From assembly GCF_027580225.2 (NCBI RefSeq), contig NC_073356.2, forward strand, positions 7,347,001 through 7,411,000: a DNA stretch of 64,000 nt. Reading direction: 5' to 3'. Below, one piece after another: positions 48,195-60,204 of this stretch. The stretch's first letter is position 1. The number at the start of each line of letters is the position of its first letter. This stretch comes from Misgurnus anguillicaudatus. Lineage: Eukaryota; Chordata; Actinopteri; Cypriniformes; Cobitidae. A model generated the notes under the pieces. That model saw nothing but the letters and a program-made list of their open reading frames with translations. It was not told where the DNA came from and did no database searches. A program made the translations under genes and the position numbers.

Positions 48195-49050
48195 CTTTTT
48201 GGTAGCACTTTATTTTACAGTACGTGTACTTACCTTGTATATATATACACTCTAAAAACAAACGGTGCTATATAGCACCAAAAGCGGTTCTTTGCTCGTA
48301 ATCATAGAAGAACCGTTTTTAGTGCCATATAGCACCGGTGAAGCACCAGTGAAGCATCTGTGTAGAACCATATAGTGCTATGTAGAACCATATTTGGTGC
48401 TATAGTGGTTCTATATGGCCCCTATATGGTTCTACACAGGTGCTTCACTGGTGTTTCACCGGTGCTATATGGCGCTAAAAACGGTTCTTCTATGATTACG
48501 ATCCAAAGCAACAGTTTTGGTTCTATATAGCACCGTTTGTTTTTTTAGAGTGATGGTAAATAAGTTGTACTTACCGACAAATGTGTTGTACTTACTTTTA
48601 GGTATCTACATGGTAATTAACTGGTATCATTACTGTACTTACCAGTAATACATACTTGGTAGTTATTATGTAACTCTAGATAAGTACTGGGTAATAACAG
48701 ATACATACTTATAGTGTAGGTATACTGTAACTAACGAGAAACATTACTGTACTTACAAATAAATGTACAATATAAGTATTTGGTATTTACAGGCAAGTTA
48801 GGGTAAATGACAGTTATTTATAGTGTACATGTATGATAACTAATATCAAACACTACTGTACTTACAAATTGTATATACACAATAATTGTGTGGTACCTGT
48901 AGGCCATAAATTAATGACCGGCACATATGGTGTATGTATACTGTAACTAACGAGAAACACTATGGTACCTGCAGGCAAGTGTAAGTTATACTTATACCAT
49001 ACGTATATGATAACTAAGAACAAACATTACTGATGTGCCATTTTGGTACT
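48195..49050. repeat. Degenerate tandem repeat of GTACTTAC...GATAACTAA words
   Basis: Imperfect units of roughly 115-130 bp repeat the order CTGTACTTACAAAT, GGTA(C/T)CTG(T/C)AGGC, ATA(G/C)TGTA, GATAACTAA from 48560 to 49030. An outlying piece lies before the MITE at 48248. The first part is interrupted by that MITE. Confidence 0.6.
48248..48552. mobile_element. CACTCTAAAAA MITE, 305-bp palindrome
   Basis: CACTCTAAAAACAAACGGTG pairs with CACCGTTTGTTTTTTTAGAG plus TG at the right end. AGAAGAACCGTTTTTAG and GTGCTATATGGC/GCCATATAGCAC words pair along the arms. It can fold almost end to end. Confidence 0.88.
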
Positions 49051-50376
49051 CACTATCTTTGTAAAAAAATGCTTTGGAAAAATCATTTTGTGTGCTTTTT
49101 ACTGAATACATTTTTTTTAATTGACCATTAAACCCTTTGATCTAATGCTGGTGCTGAGCGCTGAAAATGCAAACTTTACATGTAATTAATGATCAGGCAG
49201 TAACTGATAGCCGTCTGATCCTATGACATAATATAGACATCAGATTGACAGTACTCAAGCCTAATTGTGCTATAGGGGCCTGTATATATCACATTTTAGG
49301 GTGGCTGTGCCCAGGTTGGACCAGGATAGACAAATATTTTTGTTTCAAGGCCCACATCAGATTTTGAAATACATACCGCATACTATGTGAACGACAAATT
49401 TAGCTTTAGTTATTCCAAATCAACACTCAATTATTAATGTAGACACATTCATCTTTACCCTGCTTTAAAGAACACATATAAAACTGTCCTACTGCTCTCA
49501 CTGTGCATATCATATTTACAGATCTAAAGTAAACATCACAATTAAAGTAATATATTTAGCATAGTAAGACACAACTCTCATTTCATATCCACTCTGAGAC
49601 ATATTTACAGTTATATTTACTTTATTTTTGTAGTAGCCATGAATAATTACCATTTGTATTACCATAGCTTTACTACAAATAAAATACCATTGTTATTATG
49701 GTGAGAGCATAGTAAATTTGTGGTTAAAAAACTCTTAAAAAACTGGAATATATTTGGGCAAATCACACATATAAACTTTTGTCTGATGCTGGTGAAATAT
49801 TTTGTTATCCATTTTGTGTTAAACACGTGACATTAAAAGTTTATTTTTTATGTTGTTGCAGTGCTAATTTTTTTCAGTCAATATACGCGCTTTTTGGTGC
49901 CCCCTGCAGCTGGTTGCGCCCTAGGCATCCATCTAGTTCGCCTATGCCTAGAAACAGCCCTGGGTAAATGTCATATTATGCAACTATGCATTACTCTACA
50001 GAGAGCTGTACAGGCTACGTTCTGCCTTAAGAACAAATTTGGTGCAACTGAATAAGATAGAGAGTTGGTTATAAACTAACTAGTGGTTACTAAGCCTCTT
50101 GCGTGGACTATAAGAACGAACTTATAAATTGTCAGTGCATCTCGTTCCCATTTGAGGGCAAATGACTTCTAACATACTGAAACGCAGTGTGAGTCAAAGA
50201 AAATCGATTTGTTTCTTGTACTTTTGATTTCAGTGTTATCTGTTTTGCTGAACATGTGTGTTTGTCTCAGCAGGTCACACAATTGATGCTACAAATGGCG
50301 TAGAGTTGTGTATAAGTGTGCAATTTGGGTAAAATTGCATTATAAAGACTGAGGGGAATGTTTAAGCAGAACTTAA
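49051..50376. other. Intronic DNA, nothing firm
   Basis: A patch at 49895-49965 (TTGCGCCCTAGGCATCC) resembles decayed repeat ends. No exon is supported. Confidence 0.3.
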
Positions 50377-51446
50377 CGCAATAGTTCACCTCCAAAAATT
50401 AAAATGAACCCATATTTTACTCAAGCCATCCCAGGTGTATATGACTTTCTTTTTTTAGCCAAATATAATTGAAGTTATTAAACAAAATCATGGCTCCTTT
50501 GAGCAATATAATGGCATTGGATAGTGCCCCATTTTTAAAGCTGGGTAAGTACAAATTTATGTTTCAAACTTTGTGAAACTACAATGGTGCACTCTTAGAA
50601 AGGATGTGTTATTTTTTTACACAACATTGTGCAGGAAGCTTTTAACACATTATATGTCATTTTGTGTTGATTTTGTGTTAAAATGAAACACAAAATGGGT
50701 TGTTTCAATAATAACACAGAGATGGCTGGATTCTGGGACAACACGTTTATTATAACTAATAACTGTATGAATTAGTTTTTGATGAATAAATATGCTTTTT
50801 AGGAGCCATAAATACCACTATAAAACATTAAACAGTCAGGATATTATTTCATATAACTCTGACTGTTTTTGACTGAAAGAATAAAGTTCAAGTAAAGAAT
50901 ACTTCAATTGGCCCAAACTTAAAATTTACATTTCATTTTATTTAATATTTAAGTACACGATACATAAAACTACTGTTTTCCATAAGGACTGTTTACCACA
51001 TATATTTTTTGTATACTGTACTTAAAATTTTAAACAGTTATTGTTTATACAGTATGATTAAAGCAACTTATAATCGACCCACAGCTTAAGCACAGGCACC
51101 ACACATCTGAACAAAGGTAACAAAAAAGACAGGGTTCCCACGGGTCCTTGAAATCCTTGAAAGTTTGTGAATCCGGGATAAATAATTCAAGGCCCTGGAA
51201 AGGTTTTGAAAATATACATGCATAGATACAGGTCATTGAAAGTGCTTGAATCTATTTAATGCAAGAAGTTTTCTGGAAAAAATCCATATTATTCTCTGTG
51301 TAGTGTAGGATATTATCATAAAAATTCTAGACTTTTAAGCACACGTGCTAAACTGTTCGCTTTAAATGTTTATATCTTCTGTATGAGAAAGTTGATTCAT
51401 ACCAAAATTATTTTTTGCATAGTTGTGTTTGGCACATGAAAACATC

Positions 51447-52270
51447 TCGGGTTACGTATGTAACCTACCCGTTCTCACCAAGATGCGTACAAATGACACG
51501 CAGTGTCATTATCGTGCAATAGATACGCCAAATTCCGATTTTGCGTGCATATGATACGCCAGTCCTTCCCATTCACTTATATGGCGAATCGTTTCGTGAC
51601 GTTTTATTTATTGTTTTCTCATTTGTTTTCTGTTTTTTTTACCATTTTCGCTTGGGTTTAGGGTTAGATTTCACATTTGTTTAAGCAGGTTATTTAATAT
51701 ACAGGTTTCTCTATGTTTTTATCTATATTTAAGCCATGGTCGCTTGGAGTTGGGGTTAGAGATGGGGTTTGGGTTAGGATGTCTTTTTTATATAACAAAA
51801 AGTTGTTCTAACCCTAAACCCAAGCGAAAATGGTAAAAAAAACAGAAAACAAATGAGAAAACAATAAATAAAACGACACGAAACGATTCGCCATATAAGT
51901 GAATGGGAAGGACTGGCGTATCATATGCACGCAAAATCGGAATTTGCGTATCTATTGCACGATAATGATTTGTACGCTTTTTGGTGAGAATGGGTTGATG
52001 TAACTGTTGTTCCATGAGAAGGGAACGAGACGCTGCGTCTCCCTTGCCATATTTCCTGCGTCCCTGTAACGCTGTCTTTGGCAATATTTCAGATAGCAAT
52101 ATACTTCCTGGCTCCCGCGTCACCCTGTCTTTGCCGTTAAGCCTCACCATTGGTTAAATTTGATATACACATTCAGACGCACTTACCCCTGGAGGCGTCC
52201 ACAAAGTGTCACCGCAACGACGCAGCGCGAGTTCCCTCGAAAGGGAACTGTAACAATGTATCTTAAAAGG
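51447..52270. mobile_element. Inner element with GGGTTACGTATGTAAC left part, split by F5
   Basis: The sequence before F5 (CGGGTTACGTATGTAAC) and after it (TTCCATGAGAAGGGAACGAG...CGCTGCGTCTCCC; mirror GACGCAGCGCGAG...GAAAGGGAAC) forms a repeat type I recognise from cyprinids. The boundaries are approximate. Confidence 0.5.
51465..51997. mobile_element. Foldback element F5 with 7-bp TSD
   Basis: Flanked by atgtaac on both sides (51458-51464 and 51998-52004). The ends are CTACCCGTTCTCACC and, inverted, CAACCCATTCTCACC. The left arm has 17-bp units at 51485, 51512 and 51543 with a GCGTR/YACGC stem (one begins TCGTG). Right-arm partners are at 51916 and 51946; the third has lost 12 bp. The core has TTCGCTTGGGTTTAGGGTTA at 51647-51666 and its mirror near 51811-51829. 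Confidence 0.92.
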
Positions 52271-52514
52271 AACACGATGTAACCTTGCTCTCACTTGAAA
52301 TGTGTCCCAACATTTAGTCCTTGAATTTGAGGGTATTGGTTCTGGAAAGTCCTTAAAGGTCCTTGAATTTGAAGTGAACTAAGGTGTGGGAACCCTGAAA
52401 TTAGCAAACTCTTCTAAATCTCCAACTTGGGCAGTGGTATTGAAATGACTCTGTTTGGAAGTAATTCATTTAATGTTTGAGTTAGCAAAGTTCTTTGAGT
52501 TCAAAAGTACTCAT

Positions 52515-52570
52515 TTTGGTGGGTTTTTAACGAGTTCACAAAATGGTGAACTCGTTAAAAACCCACCAAA
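52515..52570. repeat. Perfect 25-bp-arm hairpin
   Basis: TTTGGTGGGTTTTTAACGAG... pairs perfectly with its mirror over 25 bp around a 6-nt loop (AAAATG). It sits inside the outer TTAA element. Confidence 0.95.
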
Positions 52571-52674
52571 CATTTAAGTTTATTAATGAGTACATTGTAC
52601 TGTTCTGGTTTATAGTAATGGCTTGAGGGTGAACAATATATGAGCACATTTTAATTTTTGTGTAAACTATTACT

Positions 52675-53885
52675 TTAAATAAAGAAAAAACATTTTGGCG
52701 AGCAGAAGAAGAAAGCTAAAATGAATAACCAGCATTACATATATTTTTATGTATATTATTATTATCAATATGCTAACTCACTAAAATCAAAGCATTCACA
52801 TATGTTCATGATTCAAAAAGTCAAGGCTTGTGTTAAGTTGATCAGACATTTGTAGTCATCACATCAGATCATCATTCTGCTTTACTGGGCTTCCCGTCAG
52901 TCAGCCATCTGCTCATTAGCATTCTGTTTATATTTTAACTAAATGATGCGTTATTAGTGTGTCTAGTGCTTGTCAATATTGTTAGCCACCTGTTAACCTA
53001 CTGGTAAGATTTTTTGTGTGTGTGTGCTATTTTGATGGTGAAACGTAGTGGTGTAGCCAAGATCACAGCAGGCCCAATCTCTGTTCCAACAGATGTTTGT
53101 ATTTATATTCTTTCATTTAGTAGATGCTTTTATCTAAAATAACGTTTGCAGCAAATTATGCAGCATGGAAAATTTCATCAGAGAAACCAACAATAAGCAT
53201 AGGTTTACAAGTATGAATAGGTTAGATACAAAAAGATAAGCAACATAGAAGATAGACGATTTTTTTAACATACATAAACTGTAAACAACGTTAAACGATG
53301 GACAGTGACAGTTAGGGGGGTCATTCTTCAATTGTTTTTTTTTTTTTAATAAAATGTATTGTTATGCATTTAAAATGAGTTTAACATGCTATTACATTTC
53401 AGCTTAAAGAAATTTGGCTAACTTTAATAAGTTAATAAAATTAATAAGAAAGAATGCGCTCACCATGCACCCCTCAGATCGACCAGCACCTACATGACCT
53501 TTACACACAGGAAGTAGTCCAAATAGATTTCCCCCTTTTTTAAAGGGGCGACATCCATTGTTGTAACAACACATACATGAATTTGGGGGACACAAATTTT
53601 TCTTAAAAATTACAAAATATATCTATTTTAAAACAATTTAATAAAATTGTACATGTTAAATAAAATCTATATTCACACTTTAACCACTTCATTTGTGTTA
53701 AAAATGTTATATTGTTGCAAATACAATCCATGATACCTCTCTGAGGTATGGCGGCAACATGCATTTTGTTCCAAATGCAATCTCTCAAAATCAATTAAAT
53801 ATCTATTTTAAACAAAAAAATGTCATTGTTAATAGTGCACGAATTGTGTTTATTCTACAGAATACAAACATGGAAACATTTTATA
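52675..53885. other. Intronic DNA; SINE-like scrap at 53113-53150
   Basis: CATTTAGTAGATGCTTTTATC at 53114-53134 resembles a conserved motif of fish SINEs. A T-run lies at 53334-53348. Nothing else is recognised. Confidence 0.35.
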
Positions 53886-54055
53886 ATTTATTGGTATTTA
53901 ATAAAGCAATAGGCCCCAAGAAGCAGTGGGTTACCAGTGCATTTTATAACAGCTAAGGGGCGTTTAGCGTCATGCCTAAAACCCCCTTGGCTGTTATAAA
54001 ATGCATTGTAACACCACTGATTTGCAGGGCTTATTGCTTTTATAAAACGGTTACT
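53886..54055. repeat. Imperfect hairpin, ~165 bp
   Basis: AATAAAGCAATAGGCCC...GCATTTTATAACAGC at the left pairs with GCTGTTATAAAATGC...GGGCTTATTGCTTTTA at the right. The centre is near 53970. Confidence 0.75.
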
Positions 54056-55119
54056 TCATATGCATAGCAAGATTTGATCAAATAAAAGTTGTAATTATGT
54101 AATTATAATAAGTTGTCTAAACGCTGAGATAATTTCATTTTTGTGAATAACTTTTGTAACAGATCAGATTCAGAGCCTGATCAAAACTTACACTGTGTTT
54201 TTAGTGTTGAATAAATGTGTCAGTGTTTAAGTTGGGTAAGATCGCCATCTAGTGGATAATAGCGGAATACGGATTTGAAGTTAAAGAACAATAAAGAGAA
54301 GCCGAGACATTGACGAGATGACTACACAATATTTATTGACATTTATCTGGATATCGCCATTAATTGTACAATTGTAGAAAAATTAAAAATATGATTAAAG
54401 ACTGTGGTGTTTATTTTCATAAATCAGTACTTAGCAACAGTGGCGCAGTGATACTTATGTAATGCGGTCTGAACCGTGGGGTTACTGGGGTATTTTATCC
54501 CGGCTTAGAACGCGTTTCAACCAAACAGAATGAAGGACGAGCTGTTATATAAAGTTTGCTTCAACTGTTGTACAAGTAGAGGGACACTTGCCACCACAAA
54601 TAAAGAATGACCCAGGGGTTAAGTCAAGTGAATGTGGATCAGGTCTGGTTTTCAGATCAGGTGAGGCCGACAGCCTTTACTTTTATTTACCAAACCTACA
54701 AAAGTCAAATCCTCAAGTAGGCGTAATCTGATTTTCCACTTGCATTTTAATTGGACTGTAGCTGGGTTTCCATCACACTGATTTTATGAGCATTTTGAAG
54801 CATCGCATAAGAAACGAGTGATGGACACGCCAAATTTCCAATAAAAATCCCTTAATTCCAATTTTTTTTTACATTCGCTTTAGGAGGTTTTTAAATTTTA
54901 AGGGTTTTTGAATTAAGCCGATGTGACTGATCTTCATCGCAATGCCTTTGCTGCTAGTGTACACTTGTCCAGTGCTTCATTCGTCTTTATGAACAAACCC
55001 CAGTGGCGTTTGCTTCCAGCATTTTATTTATTCCACCCGTCGTCTCTCAGATCTCACTCGCCCATGTAGTTTCATATTTCATCATCTTAACTGTCAGTGT
55101 GGTCGTGTTCTGCCGGCTT
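54056..55119. other. Intronic DNA with a diverged repeat at 54165-54320
   Basis: GATCAGATTCAGAGCCTGAT resembles 35838-35860. The rest is not recognised. Confidence 0.4.
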
Positions 55120-55640
55120 AATAACACCTGATTAGTTGAGTCTAATGGGTTATCTTGAACCTCAATTGGGTTGCTTAATGTTGCAGTGTACCGAGAGCAC
55201 AGCTGCTCAGATAAATCTTAACATCGTCACCATCCATAAACCTTTACGGAGAGATATGTCAATTCTTTTAGACAGCAATGACATTAGGGAACAAATCAAA
55301 GCAAGATGCAGACATCATATATGTCTTCAAGTCTCTTTCAGTAACTTTATGGTTCATGAACCAGCTCAATGCGTCGAGGATGTGTTTAAGCGTGCGCCGC
55401 TAATGGACGCTGCTAATCACTAAGACAGACTGAAGTCCTCCCACATCTGAGCCATCAATACGCCAACGTAAAGATCTAGTGTGATGTTAGCGATAGTGAT
55501 GGAGGCTTTATTGTGACCCCGTCTTGTCAGAGTGGGTCGCTTCTCACAGGGTTCCTGGGTTTTTCTCAGACATTCACCTGAGGTTTTTTGAGATGTGATT
55601 GTCATTGTCAACATTCTTTGGTTTTTCAGAAGCATTTGAA
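55120..55640. other. Repeat-free, balanced-composition island
   Basis: A long stretch without inverted or tandem repeats and with mixed composition. The open frame 55136-55423 has no recognisable family and no good splice sites. It may be conserved non-coding sequence, but this is unsupported beyond appearance. Confidence 0.2.
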
Positions 55641-57479
55641 AAGGAGATTTTAGCTATTTGTGTTTGCTGTCCTAAGCTGGCCCGGATGAAACGGATATGG
55701 TACATGGTGTTTGACAGCATCCCACCTGTGTCAATAATACGCATTCACAGTGAACATTTGTTTGCTGCCTACGGTATTAGAGTATGCGTAACATTGATGT
55801 TGAAGACATTTAGGTGGGTTGAAAGCAAAAAGAAAAAAGCAAAGAGGTAAATAGAGGCCACTGTGAAATCGAACTGATGTTTATTGTGCTGTTGATGTCA
55901 ATGGAGGAGGTGTTTTATCACATATTAACAATGCAACAGACGTGCTGCATCTTCTAATGTTTTGTTGTGCGTCTCTTCTGGCTAATTTATTTGAACTATA
56001 TTAGCTTGTTGTCATTTTGCAACCTTTAATTCATACTGAATGGAACCTAAGCTGGGCAATACATCCTAAATATAGTCATCTTAAAGGGATAGTTCACCCA
56101 AAATGAAAATTCTGTCATCATTTAACAAAAGGTGTTATTTCCTTTTAGAAGCAATATTAATGGGAGGAGAGTAGGCTATTACATTTTGCCAGAGGAACAT
56201 ACTTTTTTTTTAAATATATAGTTTTGCCAAACCTATGCTATGTTTAATTTGCTTGAGAAAAGAGGAGAAATCACGAGGAGAAGTCAAATCAGGTTTTTCA
56301 AAACTTCTTTTACCCTTCATCTTTCGTCCTCCGGTTCTTCTTAGTGTGCTTTTATTTAGCTGGAATTTCACACTCCGCCGTCCGCGTTTTCATTGCGATG
56401 ACCTGCCGTGGTCTCTATACTAATTTGTGCTGCTCTTTGTAGATTGCAATGGTCATTATGGAAATGTGTTTGTCATTATTGTGCCTGTGCATTTTATTTG
56501 CACCTTTGTAGTAAATCACACGCAAATCGTTGGACATCGCTATTGCGTTTTGGAGCATGCAGCGCATTTACTCACGACGGCTAATATAAATATATTAATG
56601 ATAAAATAAAATTACATTTAAAGTTGTCCTTTTTACAATGCTTTCCTCACAAAAATCAATCGTATGTCAATGACTGGACAAACCAAGGACATTTTTATTA
56701 AAAGTAAATTACATCAAAGCAAAATCTAAATCTTTTCCCTACGCGTACCCCCGGCTGGGAATCACTGCTCTTAACTTTAACTCAGCCTCATATCAGACAA
56801 CAAATACATTCACAGCCAGCAACTCAAAGAAATACGATGTCTATCAGCTAACCGTGCCTGTTCAACAATAAAGCAGCAGGAGACACAGTCTTGCCTTTGT
56901 TAGCAGAGCAACTAAAGGTTATGGGGAGGGATGAGTGATACGGTGTAATTGGCCATTCGGGAGTTAAGATCTGTAACCTCAGAAGAGAGGAGATCTCACA
57001 TCAAATTCATTGATGGACCAAACCAGCAGTGTGTTGTGCTGAATCACGAGTGTGAACACTGCCATAGTAGTTTACAGGAGCAACCGTTTTTGGGTTTAGG
57101 TTTTTACAAATGTTTATGAATTATTTTGTTGGGTGAGCACAAGATTGCCATGTTTATTGAAAGAGCAGAGAAAATGAAAGAGTTGGTTTCATACAGGTAT
57201 TGAGATTACTTTCAAGAATAGAAGACACATAACTGTTCACTTTTCACAAACAAAAAAATGAGAAGAATTATAGTTTATTTTCCTTTGTTAACAAGCATTG
57301 TTCAATACTGTGAAGGTGCGTTTTCAAAACTCTTCACACATTCAGCAAAAAAAGTCAGTGCAGACCAAACCGTGAATTATGTTCCATTGCTTTCAGACAA
57401 AATGCAATCAGTGACCACATTTGTCAAAATTCTCAAACTCTTTTCTCATTCATAATTCACAACCTGCCGAACTACACTA
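55641..57479. other. Intronic DNA with MITE ends
   Basis: TTAA plus AGGGATAGTTCACCCAAAAT at 56091-56114 is a one-ended copy of the MITE family at 26879. CGCGTACCCCCGGCTGGGAA at 56743-56762 is the inverted end of a hAT-like element without a partner. The rest is not recognised. Confidence 0.5.
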
Positions 57480-58894
57480 CAGTTGCGCTCATAAGCCATT
57501 TATTATCAATCACCTGAGTTTACTCATCATAAATCATAATGAAAACAGAGACTACCCACATGATCCTGATCAAAAGTTTACCCACCCTGGTGATTTTGGC
57601 TTGATAACATGCACACAAGTTGGGTTTGAAAGGCTGTTAAAGAAAACCATCCTCACCTGTCATCTGTTTGCTTGTAATTAGTGTTAAGTGTGTATAAAAG
57701 GTCAATGAGTTTCTGGACTCCTGACAAACCCTTGCATCTTTTTTGAGTCATGGGAAAAGCAAAAGAATTGTCAAAGGATCTGCAAGGAAAGATAGTTGAA
57801 CTGTATAAAACAGGAAAGGGATATAAAAGGTATCCAAAGAATGCCATCAGCAGTGTTCAAACTGGAATTAAGAAGTGGAAAATTAAGGGTTTTGTTGAAG
57901 CCACAACCACCAGGAAAATCATTCGGGATGCAAAGAAAAACCCCACAGAGAACTTCAGGTGAAATACAGGACTTTGTGAAAACATGTGGTGTGGCTGTTT
58001 CAAGATGCACAATAAGGAGGCACTTGAAGAAATGGCTGCATGGTCGAGTAGCCAGAGGAAAGCCATTACTACACAAATGCCACTGTGTGTATCCCACTTA
58101 CAATACGCCAAACAACACAGAGACGAGCCTTAAACCTTTTGGCACAAAGTCATTTAGATTGATGAGACCAAAATTGAACTTTTTGGCCAAAACCATAAAC
58201 GCTACATTTGGAGAGGAGTCAACAAGGCCTATGATGAAAGGTACACCATTCCCACTGATGTTTTGGGGATGTGTGAGTTACAAAGGCACAGGATATTTGG
58301 TCAAAATTGATGGCAAGATTAATGCAGTATGTTATCAAAAATACTGAAGGAAAATTTGCACTCATCAGCCCGGAAGCTGCGCATGGGACATACTTGGTCA
58401 TTGCAACATGACAATAATCCAAAACACAAGGCCAAGTCGACCTGTCATTGGCTACAACAGAATAAAGTGAAGGTTCTGGAGTCGCTTGACCTCAATATCA
58501 CCGAGCCAATCTGGGGAGATCTCAAACGTGCAGTTCATGCAAGACAGCCCTTGAATTTACAGGAACTGAAGACTTTTTGCCAAGAAGAAAGGGCACCTTT
58601 ACCATCGGAGAAGATAAAGAGCCTCATCCACAACTAAGACTTCAAGCTATCATTGATGTTAAAGGGGGCAATGCACGCTATTAACAACTGGGGTGTGTAA
58701 ACTTTTGATCAGGGTCATTTGGGTAGTTTCTGTTGTCATTATGATTTATGATTTGATTGATAATAAATGGCGTCAGCCAAACACTAACTACTGTGAAAGA
58801 GTGAAGTGAGTGAAAGAAACGTTTTTGTGTTATCATTAATATTCTCTGAAAAATAGCAAAGAAATCATAAATTCTGCCAGTTATGAGCACAACT
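57480..58894 (+). mobile_element. Tc1-like transposon, complete outline
   Basis: The ends AGTTGCGCTCATAA (57481) and, inverted, AGTTGTGCTCATAA (to 58894) are each next to a TA (57478-57479, 58895-58896), the Tc1 target. Inner repeats GATCAAAAGTTTAC lie at about 57567 and, inverted, at about 58698-58711, so the inverted repeats are long (~200 bp) with a second motif inside, as in IR/DR-type Tc1 elements. The left repeat has lost about 110 bp relative to the right. Confidence 0.9.
57750..58637 (+). pseudogene. Tc1-like transposase pseudogene
   Basis: This encoded a ~300-residue DD34E transposase that would bind the element's inverted repeats and move it to TA sites. It starts at an ATG with MGKAKELSKDLQGKIVELYK, the usual fish Tc1 N-terminus of the helix-turn-helix domain, and then breaks frame at about 57830. 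The catalytic part is spread over frames: IDETKIELFGQNHKRYIWR (first Asp, about 58160-58215, after an in-frame stop), MFWGCVSYKGTGYL, QHDNNPKH (second Asp, about 58409) and ITEPIWGDLKRAVHARQP (third acidic region, about 58495-58555, with the usual NPIE garbled). Several frameshifts and stops mean no functional enzyme. It lies centrally between the inverted repeats. Confidence 0.9.
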
Positions 58895-58896
58895 TA

Positions 58897-59891
58897 AATG
58901 CTAACACACTGCATTTTGAAATGGAAAACACAATCAAACAGAATGATGCCAAATTGCGTGCATGTATTTTTCTCGATTGCTGGAAACAATTCTGGGTACA
59001 ATTCACCATTTTCTTAAATCTTCAGACACAATTTTAAAATGTCACAGCCAACAGAACAAACAGCTAACTTCTAATTTCAATCCTAATATAAACTGTGCCT
59101 TCAGATGATACACACGTACTGTCAAAACCACTGGAGGGATTCATTCAAAACACACTTACCAAATGCATACCAAATAAGTTTTCAGATCAGTAAATTTGAA
59201 CTTTATGAAATTACAGCACTGGCTGATAACTCTTTCAGAAACAACCCTGACAAAAGAAATGCGAAACAGTACTGTAATAAATACCTCTTTCATAATTGGA
59301 TAAAGAAATACTGTTCTGATTTCGACAAAAAACAGACCTTTGAAATATCACACTGACAAAACATGTAAGGGAGATATTTACATTTTCAAAAGCACAAAGG
59401 CATCAAATGTACAGGTTACTCAGCATCAGCGTCTCAGATCTGTGTCAGGCCATACAGTACCCAACAGGCAATTTTGGCTAGAATAAATTTGGGCTGTCAG
59501 TAAAAGTCTGATAGACTTCCAACCCAAGCCCAAAAATAGATGATGCGTATACGCTTAGAACATGTAAAAGAAATGAAAGCAAACACTTTAAACACCTGTT
59601 AACTTTGCTTACATGATGGAATATCGTACATCCCGCTAGTTATTTTAGCAAACATGGCATGTAACCAAATTATTTAGGTTATTTAGGATAGAAGTGAACT
59701 CATAAGCTCTATTCAGATTACATAGAGAAGCAATTTTTATCAGAGCTTTTCAATGACTTTAGTCCCGTTTAATTGCTCCATGTCAGTTATCATTACGGGC
59801 AATGTCAGTAAAGGTTTCGGCAACTTTTACATTCTACAAAAAGGTTGGGAGAAATTACCTCAGGTAATACTAATCCAGTGTGAATAGACCA
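58897..59891. other. Intronic DNA, nothing firm
   Basis: TTTTTCTCGATTGCT at 58968-58982 resembles, inverted, 63246-63259, hinting at shared mariner-flank sequence. No exon. Confidence 0.3.
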
Positions 59892-60108
59892 GTGGCCGGT
59901 TGCATAAAACTTTAAGACTTTAAGTTAGTCACAAATTTTTTTCTTCAAGACTGATAATAACTGTTTTAAGTATGCTACATAAAAAGGTAAATTGGTCTAA
60001 TTTAAATCCAAATAGTAAGACTGATTATCCCTATCTAATTTCTAGTTAGTCAGAATCATTCTTAAGACGCAGTCTTAATGTCACGGCTATGTTTATGCAA
60101 CCGGCCAC
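59892..60108. mobile_element. MITE with GTGGCCGGTTGCATAAA ends, 217 bp
   Basis: GTGGCCGGTTGCATAAA mirrors TTTATGCAACCGGCCAC. GTTAGTCA and TAAGACTG words pair inside. Confidence 0.88.
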
Positions 60109-60204
60109 AGCTATAAATATACACATAAATATTTCCTGTAATTTTGCAAGTTTTTAAGAAAAATATGGAAGCGCTTGAAAAAGCATTTAATTGCGTTCTA
60201 GATC

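Larger units (their letters stand above)
51130..52397. mobile_element. hAT-like MITE (CAGGGTTCCCAC ends), split
   Basis: CAGGGTTCCCACGGGTCCTTGAA-type left end and GTGTGGGAACCCTG right end. CTTGAATTTGA/TCCTTGAAA words are mirrored on both sides. No clear target duplication remains. Confidence 0.7.
50377..52674. mobile_element. Outer TTAA element of a four-level nest
   Basis: TTAA lies at 50373-50376 and 52675-52678. The left TIR region (ATAGTTCACCTCCAAAAATT, TTTTACTCAAGCCAT) mirrors the right (ATGGCTTGAGGGTGAAC, AATTTTTGTGTAAACTAT) over about 50 bp. The ends are related to the AGGGATAGTTCACCC family. The long distance between them comes from later insertions. Confidence 0.65.

Noticed and set aside
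54600..54800. Possible exon-like stretch near GTGAGGCCGACAGCC
   Set aside because: A GT/AG pair can be found by chance, but no open frame with recognisable protein wording spans it.
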